From positions 1,933,624 to 1,997,623 of the forward strand of contig NZ_JAFMZZ010000001.1 of the NCBI RefSeq assembly GCF_017356245.1: a stretch of 64,000 bases of DNA, read 5' to 3'. This DNA is from Bordetella petrii (GTDB lineage Bacteria; Pseudomonadota; Gammaproteobacteria; Burkholderiales; Burkholderiaceae_B). Below are positions 52,658-61,522 of this stretch, one piece after another (the stretch's first letter is position 1; each line of letters begins with the position of its first letter). A program made the translations under genes and the position numbers. Under the pieces are notes generated by a model that was not told the DNA's origin, did not search any database, and was given only the letters and a program-made list of their open reading frames with translations.

Positions 52658-52951
52658 TCATGCAAAGAAATAGAAGCGGCAGCCAAACAGCGCCGCGAAG
52701 GCAATCAGGTTCGCCGCGCCCAGCCACGCCCAGGCCGCGCGGCCGCTGCGGAACAGAAAACAGAAGCCGAACACCACGATCCAGACCAACGCTTCCAGAT
52801 AGCGCATCAGCGAGTAGCGCCCACCCGGCGCATCTATGCCCCCCGGCCCCAGATAGGCGTAAAGGCCGACCAGCGAGAGCGCCAGGCCCAGGCCGAGGAT
52901 GGCCCCGGCGCTGGCCTTTCCCCACCAGTCAGTGCGAATCTTGCCCGCCAT
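52658..52951 (-). CDS. Small membrane protein of the receptor-PepSY operon
   Basis: This 97-residue inner-membrane protein has three hydrophobic segments (ASAGAILGLGLALSLVGLYAYL; YLEALVWIVVFGFCFLF; AAWAWLGAANLIAFAALFG). Its place between a siderophore receptor and a PepSY protein is the usual one for small DUF3649/DUF3325-type iron-uptake proteins, but a precise family is not certain. The ATG at 52951 lies directly before the preceding stop codon. Confidence 0.65.
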   Translation of the reverse strand: MAGKIRTDWWGKASAGAILGLGLALSLVGLYAYLGPGGIDAPGGRYSLMRYLEALVWIVVFGFCFLFRSGRAAWAWLGAANLIAFAALFGCRFYFFA

Positions 52952-52952
52952 G

Positions 52953-53219
52953 TCAGCTCCTCCGCCGTGTTGCGCGAAGCGCAGCGATGTAGGGAAAGGC
53001 GAACAGGCATACCATCGCGACATGCAGGGTAACGAAGAAGCCGGACAAGGGCCGCAATGCCGCGATCCATGCGGCAAGGCCGCCTGCCAGCAGCAGGCTA
53101 CTGGCGCCCCAAAGCGGCGTTCGCGGGAAAGGCCGCGAACGCCATTTTTGATTCGGGCTGGCGAGGTAAAGGCACGCACAACCGAGAATGGTCAGCGTCA
53201 GCGCAAGAACTTTGATCAT
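52953..53219 (-). CDS. Small DUF3325-like membrane protein
   Basis: This 88-residue protein has three membrane segments (VLALTLTILGCACLYLASP; WGASSLLLAGGLAAWIAAL; FVTLHVAMVCLFAFPYIAAL). The layout matches small proteins encoded after FpvA-type receptors (DUF3325-like). It starts three bases after the receptor stop codon, so it is in the same operon. Function is unknown; a helper of PepSY-mediated iron release is plausible. Confidence 0.65.
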   Translation of the reverse strand: MIKVLALTLTILGCACLYLASPNQKWRSRPFPRTPLWGASSLLLAGGLAAWIAALRPLSGFFVTLHVAMVCLFAFPYIAALRATRRRS

Positions 53220-53222
53220 GGC

Positions 53223-55784
53223 TCAGAAAGCAAATGTCGCTGAAAGGCGATAGGTTCTCGGCTGACCTCGGTACACGAAGCCCGATGCATAAGTACCAGC
53301 CCAGTAGTCTTTGTCGAAGACATTATCGACATTGAAACGGACAGTAATAGGCTTGCTGTTCCACGGAGAACGGAAGGCATAGCGTGCGCCAAGGTCCACT
53401 GTGGTCCACGAAGGAATAGTGACGCCGGATGAGGTCGAGACAACCGCATTGCCAGTATGGGTCAGCCGACCCGTGAGCGTCAGCCCTTGCACGAAGGGCG
53501 TGTCCCATTCCGCTCCAATCACTGCGCGGACTTTCGGAGCGGTATCGTTCCTCTTGCCGTCCAGAGTGCCGCCTTCGGTCTTGGTCAGGCGAGGGTCGAG
53601 CAGGGTAACCCCGCCCATCAACCGAACGCCGCGCATGAGTTCGCCATAGGCGTTCAGCTCAATACCGCGAGTGCGCTCTTCGCCGTTCTGCGTCAATGTC
53701 GGGTCCCCGCCCGCGGGATCGTCTACCGCAATTGAACTGGGCTTGGCGATCTGGAATACCGCCAACGTCGTCATCACCTGTCCCCAGTCAGCCTTGACAC
53801 CGGCCTCGTACTGCTTGGTGGTATAAGGCGGGAATACCTCTCCGGCATTCGCGTATGTCGTGCCAACAATGGTTCCTGGTCTCAGATCCTCGATATAGTT
53901 GGCATAGAGCGAGACGTTTTCCCAGGGCTTAACAACCAGCCCGAACGCGGGAGTCCAGGCATCGGAGTCATACTTCGAGGATAGCCGTCCCGTCTTAGCA
54001 TCGAAGTTCTTGATACCCACGTCCTGATAGCGAACGCCGGCCATGAATTGGATACGCTCATCCAATATGGACAAGGTATCTGCAACGCCAATGCTGGACG
54101 CCGTCGTCTCGGAACTCTTCTCGGGATCGCCGGGATCAGCAGCGTAGGACGCGGGCGGAAATACAGGGTCGTACATGGAATCTATTATTGAAGCGGTTCC
54201 TTCAGACTCCGCGCGCTTGAACGTAAGTTCTGACCGAGACAGGTTCAGGCTCAAAGCGTGGTTAACTGGGCCGGTATTCGCTGTAGCCCGAATGCCGCCC
54301 TGCATAGACAGGATGTCCCGCGAATAGTGTTGGATTTCTCGCGCAATACTGTATCGGCCGGTGCTATCGAGCAGCTTGGCCTTTTCGTAGCCATCCAAGT
54401 CGACGTCGGAACGCTGCTTTCCTATGGCGGCATAGGCTGTGACGTTGTCAAATATGTCGACTTCGCCTCGTATCAAGCCCAGGGTGGATTTGGTTTTATA
54501 TTCCGAGCCGCGAGGAACGAGGCTTACTGTCGAGCTTGGTGCGCGGGGAAAGGATGAAAGCGAGTCGGCGACAGATCGAGCCTGGATGTATACCCCATTC
54601 GGATCCAGCTTCTGGGATTGATGCGCAAAGTCCGCTGACAGGCGGACACGGTCGCCGGCGTAGTCCAGGTTGAGCGCCGCGCTACCGAGTCTCGAGTGTT
54701 GCGTGTCGATTGGCGTATGACCGCCGTCGATAGATCCGTTGAATCGAATGCCGAACTCGTTGCTTGCCCCGAAACGACGGCCGACGTCAAGGTGTGTACC
54801 AATTTGGGATTTGGACACATAGCGCGCGGTCACCGCCGTGATCGGCTCATCCGTTGCACGCTTCGTCACTAGATTGACCGAGCCGCCAAGAGCGCCGGTG
54901 ACCGCTGCGGACGCAAGCGTCATACCGTTCAGAAGCGCGCTTGGGCCTTTGAGAATCTCCACGCGTTCAATGTAGTCGGCCGATGGGAAATACAGAGGTG
55001 CCATACCGGCCACGCCGTTCAAGGTGCGGGTGCCGTCAATCCCGTAACCCCCAAATCCCCGGATCACTTGGTAATCATGGGGGGTGCCACTCGAACTGCT
55101 CGCGACAACAGAGGGATCGTTGTTCAATACTTCCTCAACTGTCCGCGCCTGTTGGTTCTGGATGGTCTTGTTGGTGTAGCTGACCAGACTAAACGGCGTA
55201 TCCATTACATCCTTGTTGCCAAGCATCCCGACCTGACCGCCGCGTGCGACCTGGCCGCCTGCATAAGCCGGCATTGGCGTCATCGTCGAATTCGGATTGA
55301 TTGCCGTACCTGTCACGGTCACGGGCGCCAGATTGATGGCGCCGCTGTCGTCCGCCGTCATCTGGCGCAGTGAATAACGGCGGGCGCCCATGTCCACCAA
55401 CTCGTAGCCACTGCCTGCGAGCAGGCGCGCGAAGCCTTCGCGTACGCCGTAACGGCCCTGCAAACCACTGCTGCGCAGGCCGGTCAGGATTTTCGGATCG
55501 AATATCAGCTGCACGCCCGATGCCGCGGCGAACTCCGCCAGCACGTCGCTCAGCCGCCCAGCGGAGAGGGCGTATTCCCGGCTGGCCGAGCCGGTAGCGG
55601 ACTCGGCGGCCAGCGCAGGGCTGGGCGCGAGCGCGGCTGCACCAGCCAAGGCGCAGCCGATGGCAAATACAAACTCCTTGGCCTTGAACGCCGGTAGAGC
55701 GTCGTCGCGTAAACGGATAGTGGAAAATGCAGCGAGACCCACCCCGCTGGCCAGTCGCCGCGAACGAGGACGCCTGAAGACCAT
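53223..55784 (-). CDS. TonB-dependent siderophore receptor with signalling domain
   Basis: This 853-residue outer-membrane receptor has an N-terminal secretin/TonB short N-terminal (STN) domain (about 68-138: YALSAGRLSDVLAEFAAASGVQLIFDPKILTG ... GYELVDMGARRYSLRQ). A plug (IQNQQARTVEEVLNNDPSVV ... VIRGFGGYGIDGTRTLNGVAG ... VEILKGPSALLNG) and a 22-strand barrel ending in Phe follow. The STN domain means it signals to FecR-FecI, encoded just upstream. Ligand cannot be told; a ferric siderophore is implied. It is a distant paralogue of the receptor at 61523. Confidence 0.9.
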   Translation of the reverse strand: MVFRRPRSRRLASGVGLAAFSTIRLRDDALPAFKAKEFVFAIGCALAGAAALAPSPALAAESATGSASREYALSAGRLSDVLAEFAAASGVQLIFDPKILTGLRSSGLQGRYGVREGFARLLAGSGYELVDMGARRYSLRQMTADDSGAINLAPVTVTGTAINPNSTMTPMPAYAGGQVARGGQVGMLGNKDVMDTPFSLVSYTNKTIQNQQARTVEEVLNNDPSVVASSSSGTPHDYQVIRGFGGYGIDGTRTLNGVAGMAPLYFPSADYIERVEILKGPSALLNGMTLASAAVTGALGGSVNLVTKRATDEPITAVTARYVSKSQIGTHLDVGRRFGASNEFGIRFNGSIDGGHTPIDTQHSRLGSAALNLDYAGDRVRLSADFAHQSQKLDPNGVYIQARSVADSLSSFPRAPSSTVSLVPRGSEYKTKSTLGLIRGEVDIFDNVTAYAAIGKQRSDVDLDGYEKAKLLDSTGRYSIAREIQHYSRDILSMQGGIRATANTGPVNHALSLNLSRSELTFKRAESEGTASIIDSMYDPVFPPASYAADPGDPEKSSETTASSIGVADTLSILDERIQFMAGVRYQDVGIKNFDAKTGRLSSKYDSDAWTPAFGLVVKPWENVSLYANYIEDLRPGTIVGTTYANAGEVFPPYTTKQYEAGVKADWGQVMTTLAVFQIAKPSSIAVDDPAGGDPTLTQNGEERTRGIELNAYGELMRGVRLMGGVTLLDPRLTKTEGGTLDGKRNDTAPKVRAVIGAEWDTPFVQGLTLTGRLTHTGNAVVSTSSGVTIPSWTTVDLGARYAFRSPWNSKPITVRFNVDNVFDKDYWAGTYASGFVYRGQPRTYRLSATFAF

Positions 55785-55945
55785 GTCAGTACCTTTCGTC
55801 GATGTTTTGGTGTTCGTTCTGGCGCGCCAAAAGACGCGCTTTCACCAGACACACCGGACGAGGCGGAAAAAGTGATCACCTCTCGACATGTTTTTTTGCC
55901 AGGCTGTCGCACGTCAACACGCAGGCGGCGCCGACGATCAGCGGA

Positions 55946-56905
55946 TCAGAGACGGGGCATGACCGTGACCCAGTAACGCGTGCGGTGCTCGATGCGCAAC
56001 GGCAGCGTGCTGGACAACAGGGCCAGAGCAGCATCGGTGTCGGTCAGCGAGAGAGCGCCGGATGTGAGCATATCGGCCACTGCCGGGTCACAGCGCAGCA
56101 CGCCGGGACGGTAGCGGGCCAGTTCGGCGATCACGTCGCCAAGGCGCATATCCTTGGCTAGGAGCATGCCGCGTTTCCACAGGATGGCGTTATCGTCGGC
56201 CGGCTGCACGGCTTGCAGCGCGCCGGCCGTGAACGCCATCTGTTCGCCAGCATGCACAATGGTTGCCTGGGTTGAGGCGGCCGGGCGCACTTCGACCGCG
56301 CCCTCGAACACGGTGACGCGGGTACTGCCGTCGAGACGGCGCACGTTGAAGCGGGTGCCAAGTGGCCGCAGGCTGCCCTGGACGGTGCGCACGATGAAAG
56401 GGCGCGGCGTGGGCGACGGGTCTTGCTCGGTGGTAATGAAGATTTCGCCGGCGACCAGGGCGAGGCGCCGTTCGGTGGCGGTGAAAGCCACATCCACGGC
56501 CGTCGCGGTGTTGAGCACCAGCCGCGTGCCATCGGCCAGGGTGACGCTCTTCTGCTCGCCGGTGGCGGCGCGCAGGTCGGCTGTCCATTCCTGCCAAGGT
56601 GTGTGGCGCCAAGCCAGCCAGCCGGCCGGCGCAGCCAGCAGCACCAAGCCAAGCATGCGTAGGGCCCGCCGCCGGCCGTGGCAGTGCTCCAACCTCTTGA
56701 GCGCATCCTTGCCGATGTTGGCGGGCATCTGCTCGAATGTACGAAAAACGGCTTGCGCGCGAGTCCAGGCGGCCTCGTGCGCTGGACTCAGCCGGCGCCA
56801 ACGGTCGAACGCCTGGCGCTCGGCGTCGGTTGGCGTGTCGTAGTGGAGGGTCACGGCCCAGTCGGCGGCCTCCCTGAGCAAGTCGGTGTCGATAGCGGAT
56901 GGCAT
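55946..56905 (-). CDS. FecR-type anti-sigma regulator
   Basis: This 319-residue protein has a cytoplasmic DUF4880-like N terminus (LREAADWAVTLHYDTPTDAERQAFDRWRRLSPAHEAAWTRAQ). One membrane helix follows at about 81-97 (RMLGLVLLAAPAGWLAW), then a periplasmic FecR domain (DLRAATGEQKSVTLADGTRLVLNTATAVDVAF). It passes the receptor signal to the sigma factor encoded 20 bases upstream. The 161-base gap to the receptor gene holds no other gene and probably a sigma-specific promoter. Confidence 0.88.
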   Translation of the reverse strand: MPSAIDTDLLREAADWAVTLHYDTPTDAERQAFDRWRRLSPAHEAAWTRAQAVFRTFEQMPANIGKDALKRLEHCHGRRRALRMLGLVLLAAPAGWLAWRHTPWQEWTADLRAATGEQKSVTLADGTRLVLNTATAVDVAFTATERRLALVAGEIFITTEQDPSPTPRPFIVRTVQGSLRPLGTRFNVRRLDGSTRVTVFEGAVEVRPAASTQATIVHAGEQMAFTAGALQAVQPADDNAILWKRGMLLAKDMRLGDVIAELARYRPGVLRCDPAVADMLTSGALSLTDTDAALALLSSTLPLRIEHRTRYWVTVMPRL

Positions 56906-56925
56906 CGCGGAATGCCCCGACCGTG

Positions 56926-57432
56926 TCAGGCGACGGCCATGCAGGCCATCAGCGCCTTGTGGATATGCCGACGCACGGTGATCACCGGAATGCGCGTGCG
57001 CTCGGCGATCTGGTGTAGCGTCAGTCCGTCGAGCTGAGCCAGCAGGAACACTTCGCGCGTGCGCGCTGGCAGACTGGTCAACATGGCGTCGATGCGCATC
57101 AACGCCTCAATGATGAGCAGGCGCGTCTCCGGGGACGGCACTTCCGGTTCCGGCAAATAGGCCACCGCTTCGAGGTAGGCGCGTTCCACATCCTGCCGGC
57201 GCCAGTGGTCAATGACCAGGCCCTTGGCGATGTGAGTGAGCAACGCCCGGGGCTCTTCGCCCAGTTGCGCCGGCAGCCGGCGGGAAACCATGACCCGCAC
57301 GAAAGTGTCGTGCGCCAGGTCCGCCGCGTCGCAGGCGTTGCCGAGCTTGCGGCGCAGCCAGCCGTACAGCCAACCATGATGATTGGTGTACAGGGTGTGA
57401 ACCTGCTGCGTTGCACGATCGGCCGCCGACAC
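56926..57432 (-). CDS. FecI-type ECF sigma factor
   Basis: This 168-residue sigma factor has region 2 (LYTNHHGWLYGWLRRKLGNACDAADLAHDTFVRVM) and region 4 (LPARTREVFLLAQLDGLTLHQIAERTRIPVITVRRHIHKAL). It starts at GTG 57432 with a strong AAGGAGG five bases upstream. It is expected to transcribe the receptor gene when FecR is activated. A Fur-box-like sequence lies 47-65 bases upstream, so iron controls it. Confidence 0.9.
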   Translation of the reverse strand: MSAADRATQQVHTLYTNHHGWLYGWLRRKLGNACDAADLAHDTFVRVMVSRRLPAQLGEEPRALLTHIAKGLVIDHWRRQDVERAYLEAVAYLPEPEVPSPETRLLIIEALMRIDAMLTSLPARTREVFLLAQLDGLTLHQIAERTRIPVITVRRHIHKALMACMAVA

Positions 57433-57478
57433 GACGCCCTCCTTAATGCTGGTCTAGCACGTATGCGGACCGATAACT

Positions 57479-57497
57479 AATGATAAGCATTCTCATT
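57479..57497 (-). promoter_or_regulatory. Fur-box-like sequence upstream of the first FecI gene
   Basis: AATGATAAGCATTCTCATT matches most of the 19-base Fur consensus GATAATGATAATCATTATC when aligned as TGATAA-N-CATT-N-TCA. It lies about 47 bases before the GTG start. Confidence 0.65.
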
Positions 57498-57692
57498 TTA
57501 TAACGTAACAGGCGAATGCAGCAAGAAAGATATGGAAAAGCCAACTAAACGGCCATCAGGCGCCGACGGTAGACCCGAGCTGCTTGCCGCACTGCCGATT
57601 TGGTCTTGCGATGGTGTGGAATTCCGCGCATGGCGTGAATACGAGCTTTCCGACGATTTTGGGGAACAGCTCCAGCCACCAGAATCCTGAAG

Positions 57693-57715
57693 TCCCCGCC
57701 ACGGCGGGGATTTTT
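57693..57715 (+). terminator. Intrinsic terminator on the plus strand
   Basis: TCCCCGC, a short loop, then GCGGGGA and TTTTT. No plus-strand gene ends here; the LysR gene ends at 57738 on the other strand. The stretch 57540-57690 before it has CCAGCCACCA like the repeats at 41020, so it may be a fragment of an old insertion. Confidence 0.55.
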
Positions 57716-57737
57716 CATGCCTGGCTCAGGCGCAATA

Positions 57738-58595
57738 CTATTCTCGCACCACGCTCCTGAATGCTGCCGCCAGAGCATCCAGCGCATCGCGTGACCGGCC
57801 CGCGCGGGTTCGGGTATGCAGCAGTACCGGCAAACGTGGCAGCTCGGGAAGCCTGAGCCTGCGGCCTACATCTTCTGCGCCGAACGGCAGCATGCGCGGC
57901 GCCAGCGCGGCCACGCCCAGGCCTGCCATGACCGCGGCAGCGACAGCCGCTACACCGCCGCCGACGAATACCTCTGTCCACGGCACGCCTGCCGAGTCCA
58001 GCGCCTGTTCAGCCATCGCACGCACGCCGCAAGGCTCGGCCATCGTGGCCAATGGCAGCGGCTCGTCCGTGCGGTGCTGCCAGCCCGGTGCGGCGAACCA
58101 GCAGAAAGGTTCGTCTGTCAGTAATTCTCCATCGTTCCGGCCCGTATCCAGGCGCACGATGGCGGCATCCAGCTCGCGCCGATCAAAGCGCTGCAACAGA
58201 TCCCCCGACGAGGCAATGCGGATTTCGATCAGCAATTGAGGATCTTGCGCGTTCATGCGAGCGATCAACGCAGGCAGTTCCGGCCCCGCCACGTGATCAC
58301 TGATGCCCAGCGCCAGACGCTGCCTTTCCCCGCCGCACAAGCTCAGTGCGCGATCGTGCACTTCCAGTAAGCCTCGTGCCTGTTCCAGGAAGACCACGCC
58401 ATGTGCAGAAAGCTGGACGTGCCGGGGGGTGCGCTCGATGAGCCGCGCGCCTAGCCGCTTTTCCAGCCGCTTGAGCTTCAGGCTGACAGCGGACTGCGTG
58501 GTGCGCATGCTATCGGCCGCGTGCGTGAAGCTGCCGAATTCAGCGATGCGCACAAAGGCCCGGACGGCATCGATGTCGAGAGGGCGATCATCCAT
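57738..58595 (-). CDS. LysR-family transcriptional regulator
   Basis: This 285-residue protein has an N-terminal helix-turn-helix (DIDAVRAFVRIAEFGSFTHAADSMRTTQSAVSLKLKRLEKRLGARLIERT) and an effector-binding domain from about residue 90. It is divergent from the tautomerase gene with 94 bases between starts, the classical arrangement for LysR control of the neighbour. The effector is unknown. Confidence 0.85.
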   Translation of the reverse strand: MDDRPLDIDAVRAFVRIAEFGSFTHAADSMRTTQSAVSLKLKRLEKRLGARLIERTPRHVQLSAHGVVFLEQARGLLEVHDRALSLCGGERQRLALGISDHVAGPELPALIARMNAQDPQLLIEIRIASSGDLLQRFDRRELDAAIVRLDTGRNDGELLTDEPFCWFAAPGWQHRTDEPLPLATMAEPCGVRAMAEQALDSAGVPWTEVFVGGGVAAVAAAVMAGLGVAALAPRMLPFGAEDVGRRLRLPELPRLPVLLHTRTRAGRSRDALDALAAAFRSVVRE

Positions 58596-58689
58596 TTCAA
58601 ACGGTTATCCCTGTTATCTTCATTGATATCTTGTTGAAATGAATGATAGACCATAAGGTTCTATCGACATTCACACGACAGGAATCGTT

Positions 58690-59070
58690 ATGCCATTTGT
58701 CCATATTTCCCTGCGCGCCGGAAAGCCTCCCGCCTATCGGCAGGCAATTTGCGACGGCGTTTATGAAGCGATGCGCGAAACGTTCAACGTACCGGAGGAC
58801 GACCAGTTCATGACCGTCTCTGGACACGAGGCTGCCGACTTTCGCTACGGCGCGTCATACCTGAACGTGGCGCGCAGTGACGACCTGGTGTTCATTCAAA
58901 TCACCGCAAACGCCACTCGCAGCGTGGAACAGAAGAAAGCGTTGTACCAGTGCATCGCACAGCGGCTCGGCGAAAGCCCCGGCGTGCGCGCCGAAGACGT
59001 GTTCGTGAACATTGTCGAGGTTGCTCCGGAAAATTGGTCTATAGGCCATGGGTTGGCCCAGTACGCGTAA
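58690..59070 (+). CDS. Tautomerase-family protein
   Basis: This 126-residue protein has Pro2 (MPFVHISLRAGKPPAYRQAICDGVYEAMRETFNVPEDDQFMTV), the catalytic proline of 4-oxalocrotonate-type tautomerases, and the length and ending of the Tautomerase_2 subgroup (FVNIVEVAPENWSIGHGLAQ). It would isomerise or dehalogenate small keto/enol acids in the cytoplasm. It is divergently arranged with a LysR gene that probably controls it, and is followed by a DUF6157 gene in the same direction. Confidence 0.8.
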   Translation: MPFVHISLRAGKPPAYRQAICDGVYEAMRETFNVPEDDQFMTVSGHEAADFRYGASYLNVARSDDLVFIQITANATRSVEQKKALYQCIAQRLGESPGVRAEDVFVNIVEVAPENWSIGHGLAQYA

Positions 59071-59154
59071 AGCAAGATATGATCGGCCATGGCCGGCACA
59101 GCCCGGCCGGCCATGCTTTCTGGCCGAAGAACGCTTAACGGAGCATGAAATCAG

Positions 59155-59556
59155 ATGACGACGAATTTCGTTGACACCTTCATCACCGCCTCTCCTGACA
59201 GCACGGCCACCACGGGCCAGGCACCGAAGAAGGCCGGCTCCATCGCACAGATCCAGCACCAGCTCTTGTCCGAACGGCCTTACCACTTCACCAGCGACGA
59301 TCTGCTGTTCGAGGTTTACGCCATTCGCAACGGGATTGCCCCGGAAGATCGCGCTCAGGCGCGCGACATATTCTTCGCCAAACCCCAGGCTTGCCTGCGC
59401 ACCTCGCCACTGGTCAAGCAATACGGCTGGGGCATCCACCACGACGCCGGCGCGAAAGTCGCCGCCTACGGCGTCGACACCGATGCGTACCGTGAGTTCA
59501 GTACCCGCAAGAGCCTGAAAATCGTGGCCGGTGTGCGCAGCCATCGGGCCAAATAA
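59155..59556 (+). CDS. DUF6157 protein
   Basis: This 133-residue protein has the pattern NFVDTFITASPDSTATTGQAPKKAGSIAQIQHQLLSERPYHFTSDDLLFEVYAIRNGI ... FAKPQACLRTSPLVKQYGWGIHHD. This matches DUF6157, a small family with no known function. It lies 84 bases after the tautomerase gene and is probably in one operon. A short-chain dehydrogenase remnant follows. Confidence 0.75.
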   Translation: MTTNFVDTFITASPDSTATTGQAPKKAGSIAQIQHQLLSERPYHFTSDDLLFEVYAIRNGIAPEDRAQARDIFFAKPQACLRTSPLVKQYGWGIHHDAGAKVAAYGVDTDAYREFSTRKSLKIVAGVRSHRAK

Positions 59557-59600
59557 AGAGAAAGTCCCGGCGCCGCGCATGCAACAAGGGTACGCCGAAG

Positions 59601-59681
59601 GGGCGATCCGGCACCGCCGACGAAGTCGCGCAGGCGGTGCTATGGCTGGCTTCCCCCGACGCCTCTTATGTGCAAGTTGCC
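59601..59681 (+). pseudogene. Remnant of a short-chain dehydrogenase gene
   Basis: The plus-strand frame at 59601 reads GRSGTADEVAQAVLWLASPDASYVQVA. This is the C-terminal signature of SDR oxidoreductases (normally ...GTPEEVAxAVxFLASxxASYVTG). There is no start, no N-terminal Rossmann part, and the frame soon ends. It is a leftover from a deletion between the DUF6157 gene and the second fecI. Confidence 0.7.
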
Positions 59682-59704
59682 AAAACGACCCAATTCAATC
59701 AATA

Positions 59705-59724
59705 ATTGATATTGGTTCTCATTA
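59705..59724 (+). promoter_or_regulatory. Fur-box-like sequence upstream of the second FecI gene
   Basis: TTGATATTGGTTCTCATTA resembles the Fur sites found before fecI-type genes in Bordetella relatives. It lies about 40-58 bases upstream of the ATG at 59763. Confidence 0.6.
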
Positions 59725-59762
59725 CAATCCCGGCGCCGCGGCGGCTGCCGGAAGTCCGATCC

Positions 59763-60272
59763 ATGTCCGAGCAGGCAGCGTCTGCCAATATCGAAAGCCT
59801 CTATTGCGACCACCACGGCTGGTTGCAGGCATGGCTGCGCCGCCGCCTGGGCAACTCGTCCGATGCGGCTGACCTGGCGCACGATACTTTCTTGCGCATA
59901 TTGGGCCGTGGCCTGCGCGAACAGATATGGGAGCCGCGCGCGTATCTGGCCACCATTGCCAATGGCCTAGTGATCAGCCACTGGCGCCGCCGCGAGCTGG
60001 AACGCGCCTGGCTCGAAACCCTGGCCGCCCAGCCGGACGCGGCCAGCCCATCACCGGAAGAGCGGGCGTTGATCCTGGAAACGCTCGAACAGATCGCCTG
60101 CATGCTGGAAGGCCTGCCCGCGCGCAGCCGCGAGATTTTCCTGCTGTCGCAGATTGAAGGGCTGACGTATCCGCAGATATCCGCACAACTGAAAGTCAGC
60201 GTGAACGTGGTGCAAAAGGCCATGACGCGTGCCGTCGGGCATTGCTTCCGGATACTCGCGGCAAACAGCTAG
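59763..60272 (+). CDS. FecI-type ECF sigma factor
   Basis: This 169-residue sigma factor has region 2 (LYCDHHGWLQAWLRRRLGNSSDAADLAHDTFLRIL) and region 4 (LPARSREIFLLSQIEGLTYPQISAQLKVSVNVVQKAMTRAVGH). The ATG at 59763 gives the normal length; a longer frame starts at 59706. It is a clear paralogue of the sigma factor at 56926. The FecR gene follows after eleven bases. Confidence 0.9.
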   Translation: MSEQAASANIESLYCDHHGWLQAWLRRRLGNSSDAADLAHDTFLRILGRGLREQIWEPRAYLATIANGLVISHWRRRELERAWLETLAAQPDAASPSPEERALILETLEQIACMLEGLPARSREIFLLSQIEGLTYPQISAQLKVSVNVVQKAMTRAVGHCFRILAANS

Positions 60273-60283
60273 CGGAGAAAGCC

Positions 60284-61354
60284 ATGGTATATCCGCTACC
60301 GCCTCGGGTAGAGGCAGACGGCGTCGGAAATTCGGACTCGCCGGTTGCCGGGCGCCTCGGGCCGATACCGGACCAAGTCGCGCAACAGGCCATCGCCTGG
60401 TATGTGCGGCTGGCATCGGGCATGCAGACTGCCCGGGAACAGGAGACCTTCAGCCGCTGGCTTGCGTCGCATGACGAGCATGCCCGCGCCTGGCAGCAAC
60501 TTCAGGTCATGGAAGGCCGGCTGCGCGACGGCGCCACGCGCCTGCCACCGGCCGTTGCGCGCACCGCCCTGGAACGCGCGGCGATGGCAGGCGGCCGCCG
60601 CCGTGCGCTCAAGACCTTCATGTGGCTGGGCGTGGGAAGCGCCACCCTGTATCTGGCCCAGGACCAGCTTCCTTGGCGCGCTTCGCTGACGGGCGCATTG
60701 GCCGATGTGCGCACCGCCACGGGCGAACAGCGCAGGGTGGTGCTTGAAGACGGCACGCAGATAATGTTGAACACCGCGAGCGCCATCGACGTGCGCTTCA
60801 CTGCGCGGGAACGCCGTATCGTCCTGCGCGCTGGCGAGATCATGCTGGCCAGCGGCCGCGACCGCGCGGGCCGGCCTATGATGGTAACCACGGCGGAAGG
60901 CACGCTGACACCGGTGGGCACGCGGTTCTCTGTGCGGCACGAGGCAACTGGCGAAAGCGGATCCTGGACCCGCGTGGCGGTGACCGAAGGCGCCGTCGAA
61001 GCGCGGCTGCTGGACGAGGCCGCCGCGCCTGTCCTGGTGCGGGCCGGAGAACAGCTGCGCTTTACCCGGCAGGCCATCACTGCCCCCACGTCGCTAGACG
61101 AAGGCAGCCAGGCCTGGACAGAAGGCGTCTTCACCTCGGCGGGCATGCGGCTGGATGACTTCCTGACAGAATTGGGCCGCTATCGCCCCGGTGTGCTGGG
61201 CTGGGGGCCGGAGGTGGCCAGCCTGCGCATCACCGGCGCCTGGCCTTTACGCGGCGCAGACGCCACGGACCGCATTCTCGACTCGCTGGCGCGGCGGCTG
61301 CCCGTGAAGGTAAGCCGCTTTACCCGCTACTGGGCGCGAGTCGGCGCGCGCTGA
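60284..61354 (+). CDS. FecR-type anti-sigma regulator
   Basis: This 356-residue protein has the DUF4880-like region (QVAQQAIAWYVRLASGMQTAREQETFSRWLASHDEHARAWQQL). A membrane segment follows at about 109-124 (FMWLGVGSATLYLAQD), then a periplasmic FecR domain (DVRTATGEQRRVVLEDGTQIMLNTASAIDVRFT). The ATG at 60284 has GGAG six bases upstream. It connects the receptor at 61523 to the sigma factor before it. It has a longer N terminus than the paralogue at 55946. Confidence 0.88.
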   Translation: MVYPLPPRVEADGVGNSDSPVAGRLGPIPDQVAQQAIAWYVRLASGMQTAREQETFSRWLASHDEHARAWQQLQVMEGRLRDGATRLPPAVARTALERAAMAGGRRRALKTFMWLGVGSATLYLAQDQLPWRASLTGALADVRTATGEQRRVVLEDGTQIMLNTASAIDVRFTARERRIVLRAGEIMLASGRDRAGRPMMVTTAEGTLTPVGTRFSVRHEATGESGSWTRVAVTEGAVEARLLDEAAAPVLVRAGEQLRFTRQAITAPTSLDEGSQAWTEGVFTSAGMRLDDFLTELGRYRPGVLGWGPEVASLRITGAWPLRGADATDRILDSLARRLPVKVSRFTRYWARVGAR

Positions 61355-61522
61355 GCCTGGCGCGCCGCAGCGCTGTAGATTTGCGGATTCCAGTTTTTTT
61401 TACAAATTCCCCGGCAGTTTTTCCGATTTCGTGCGGCCTACAGGGAAAGCACGAAGAACGATCCACGCGGATCCAGGGTGCTTCGATTCAACCATGACAA
61501 GCATCGGCATAGGAAACTGCAT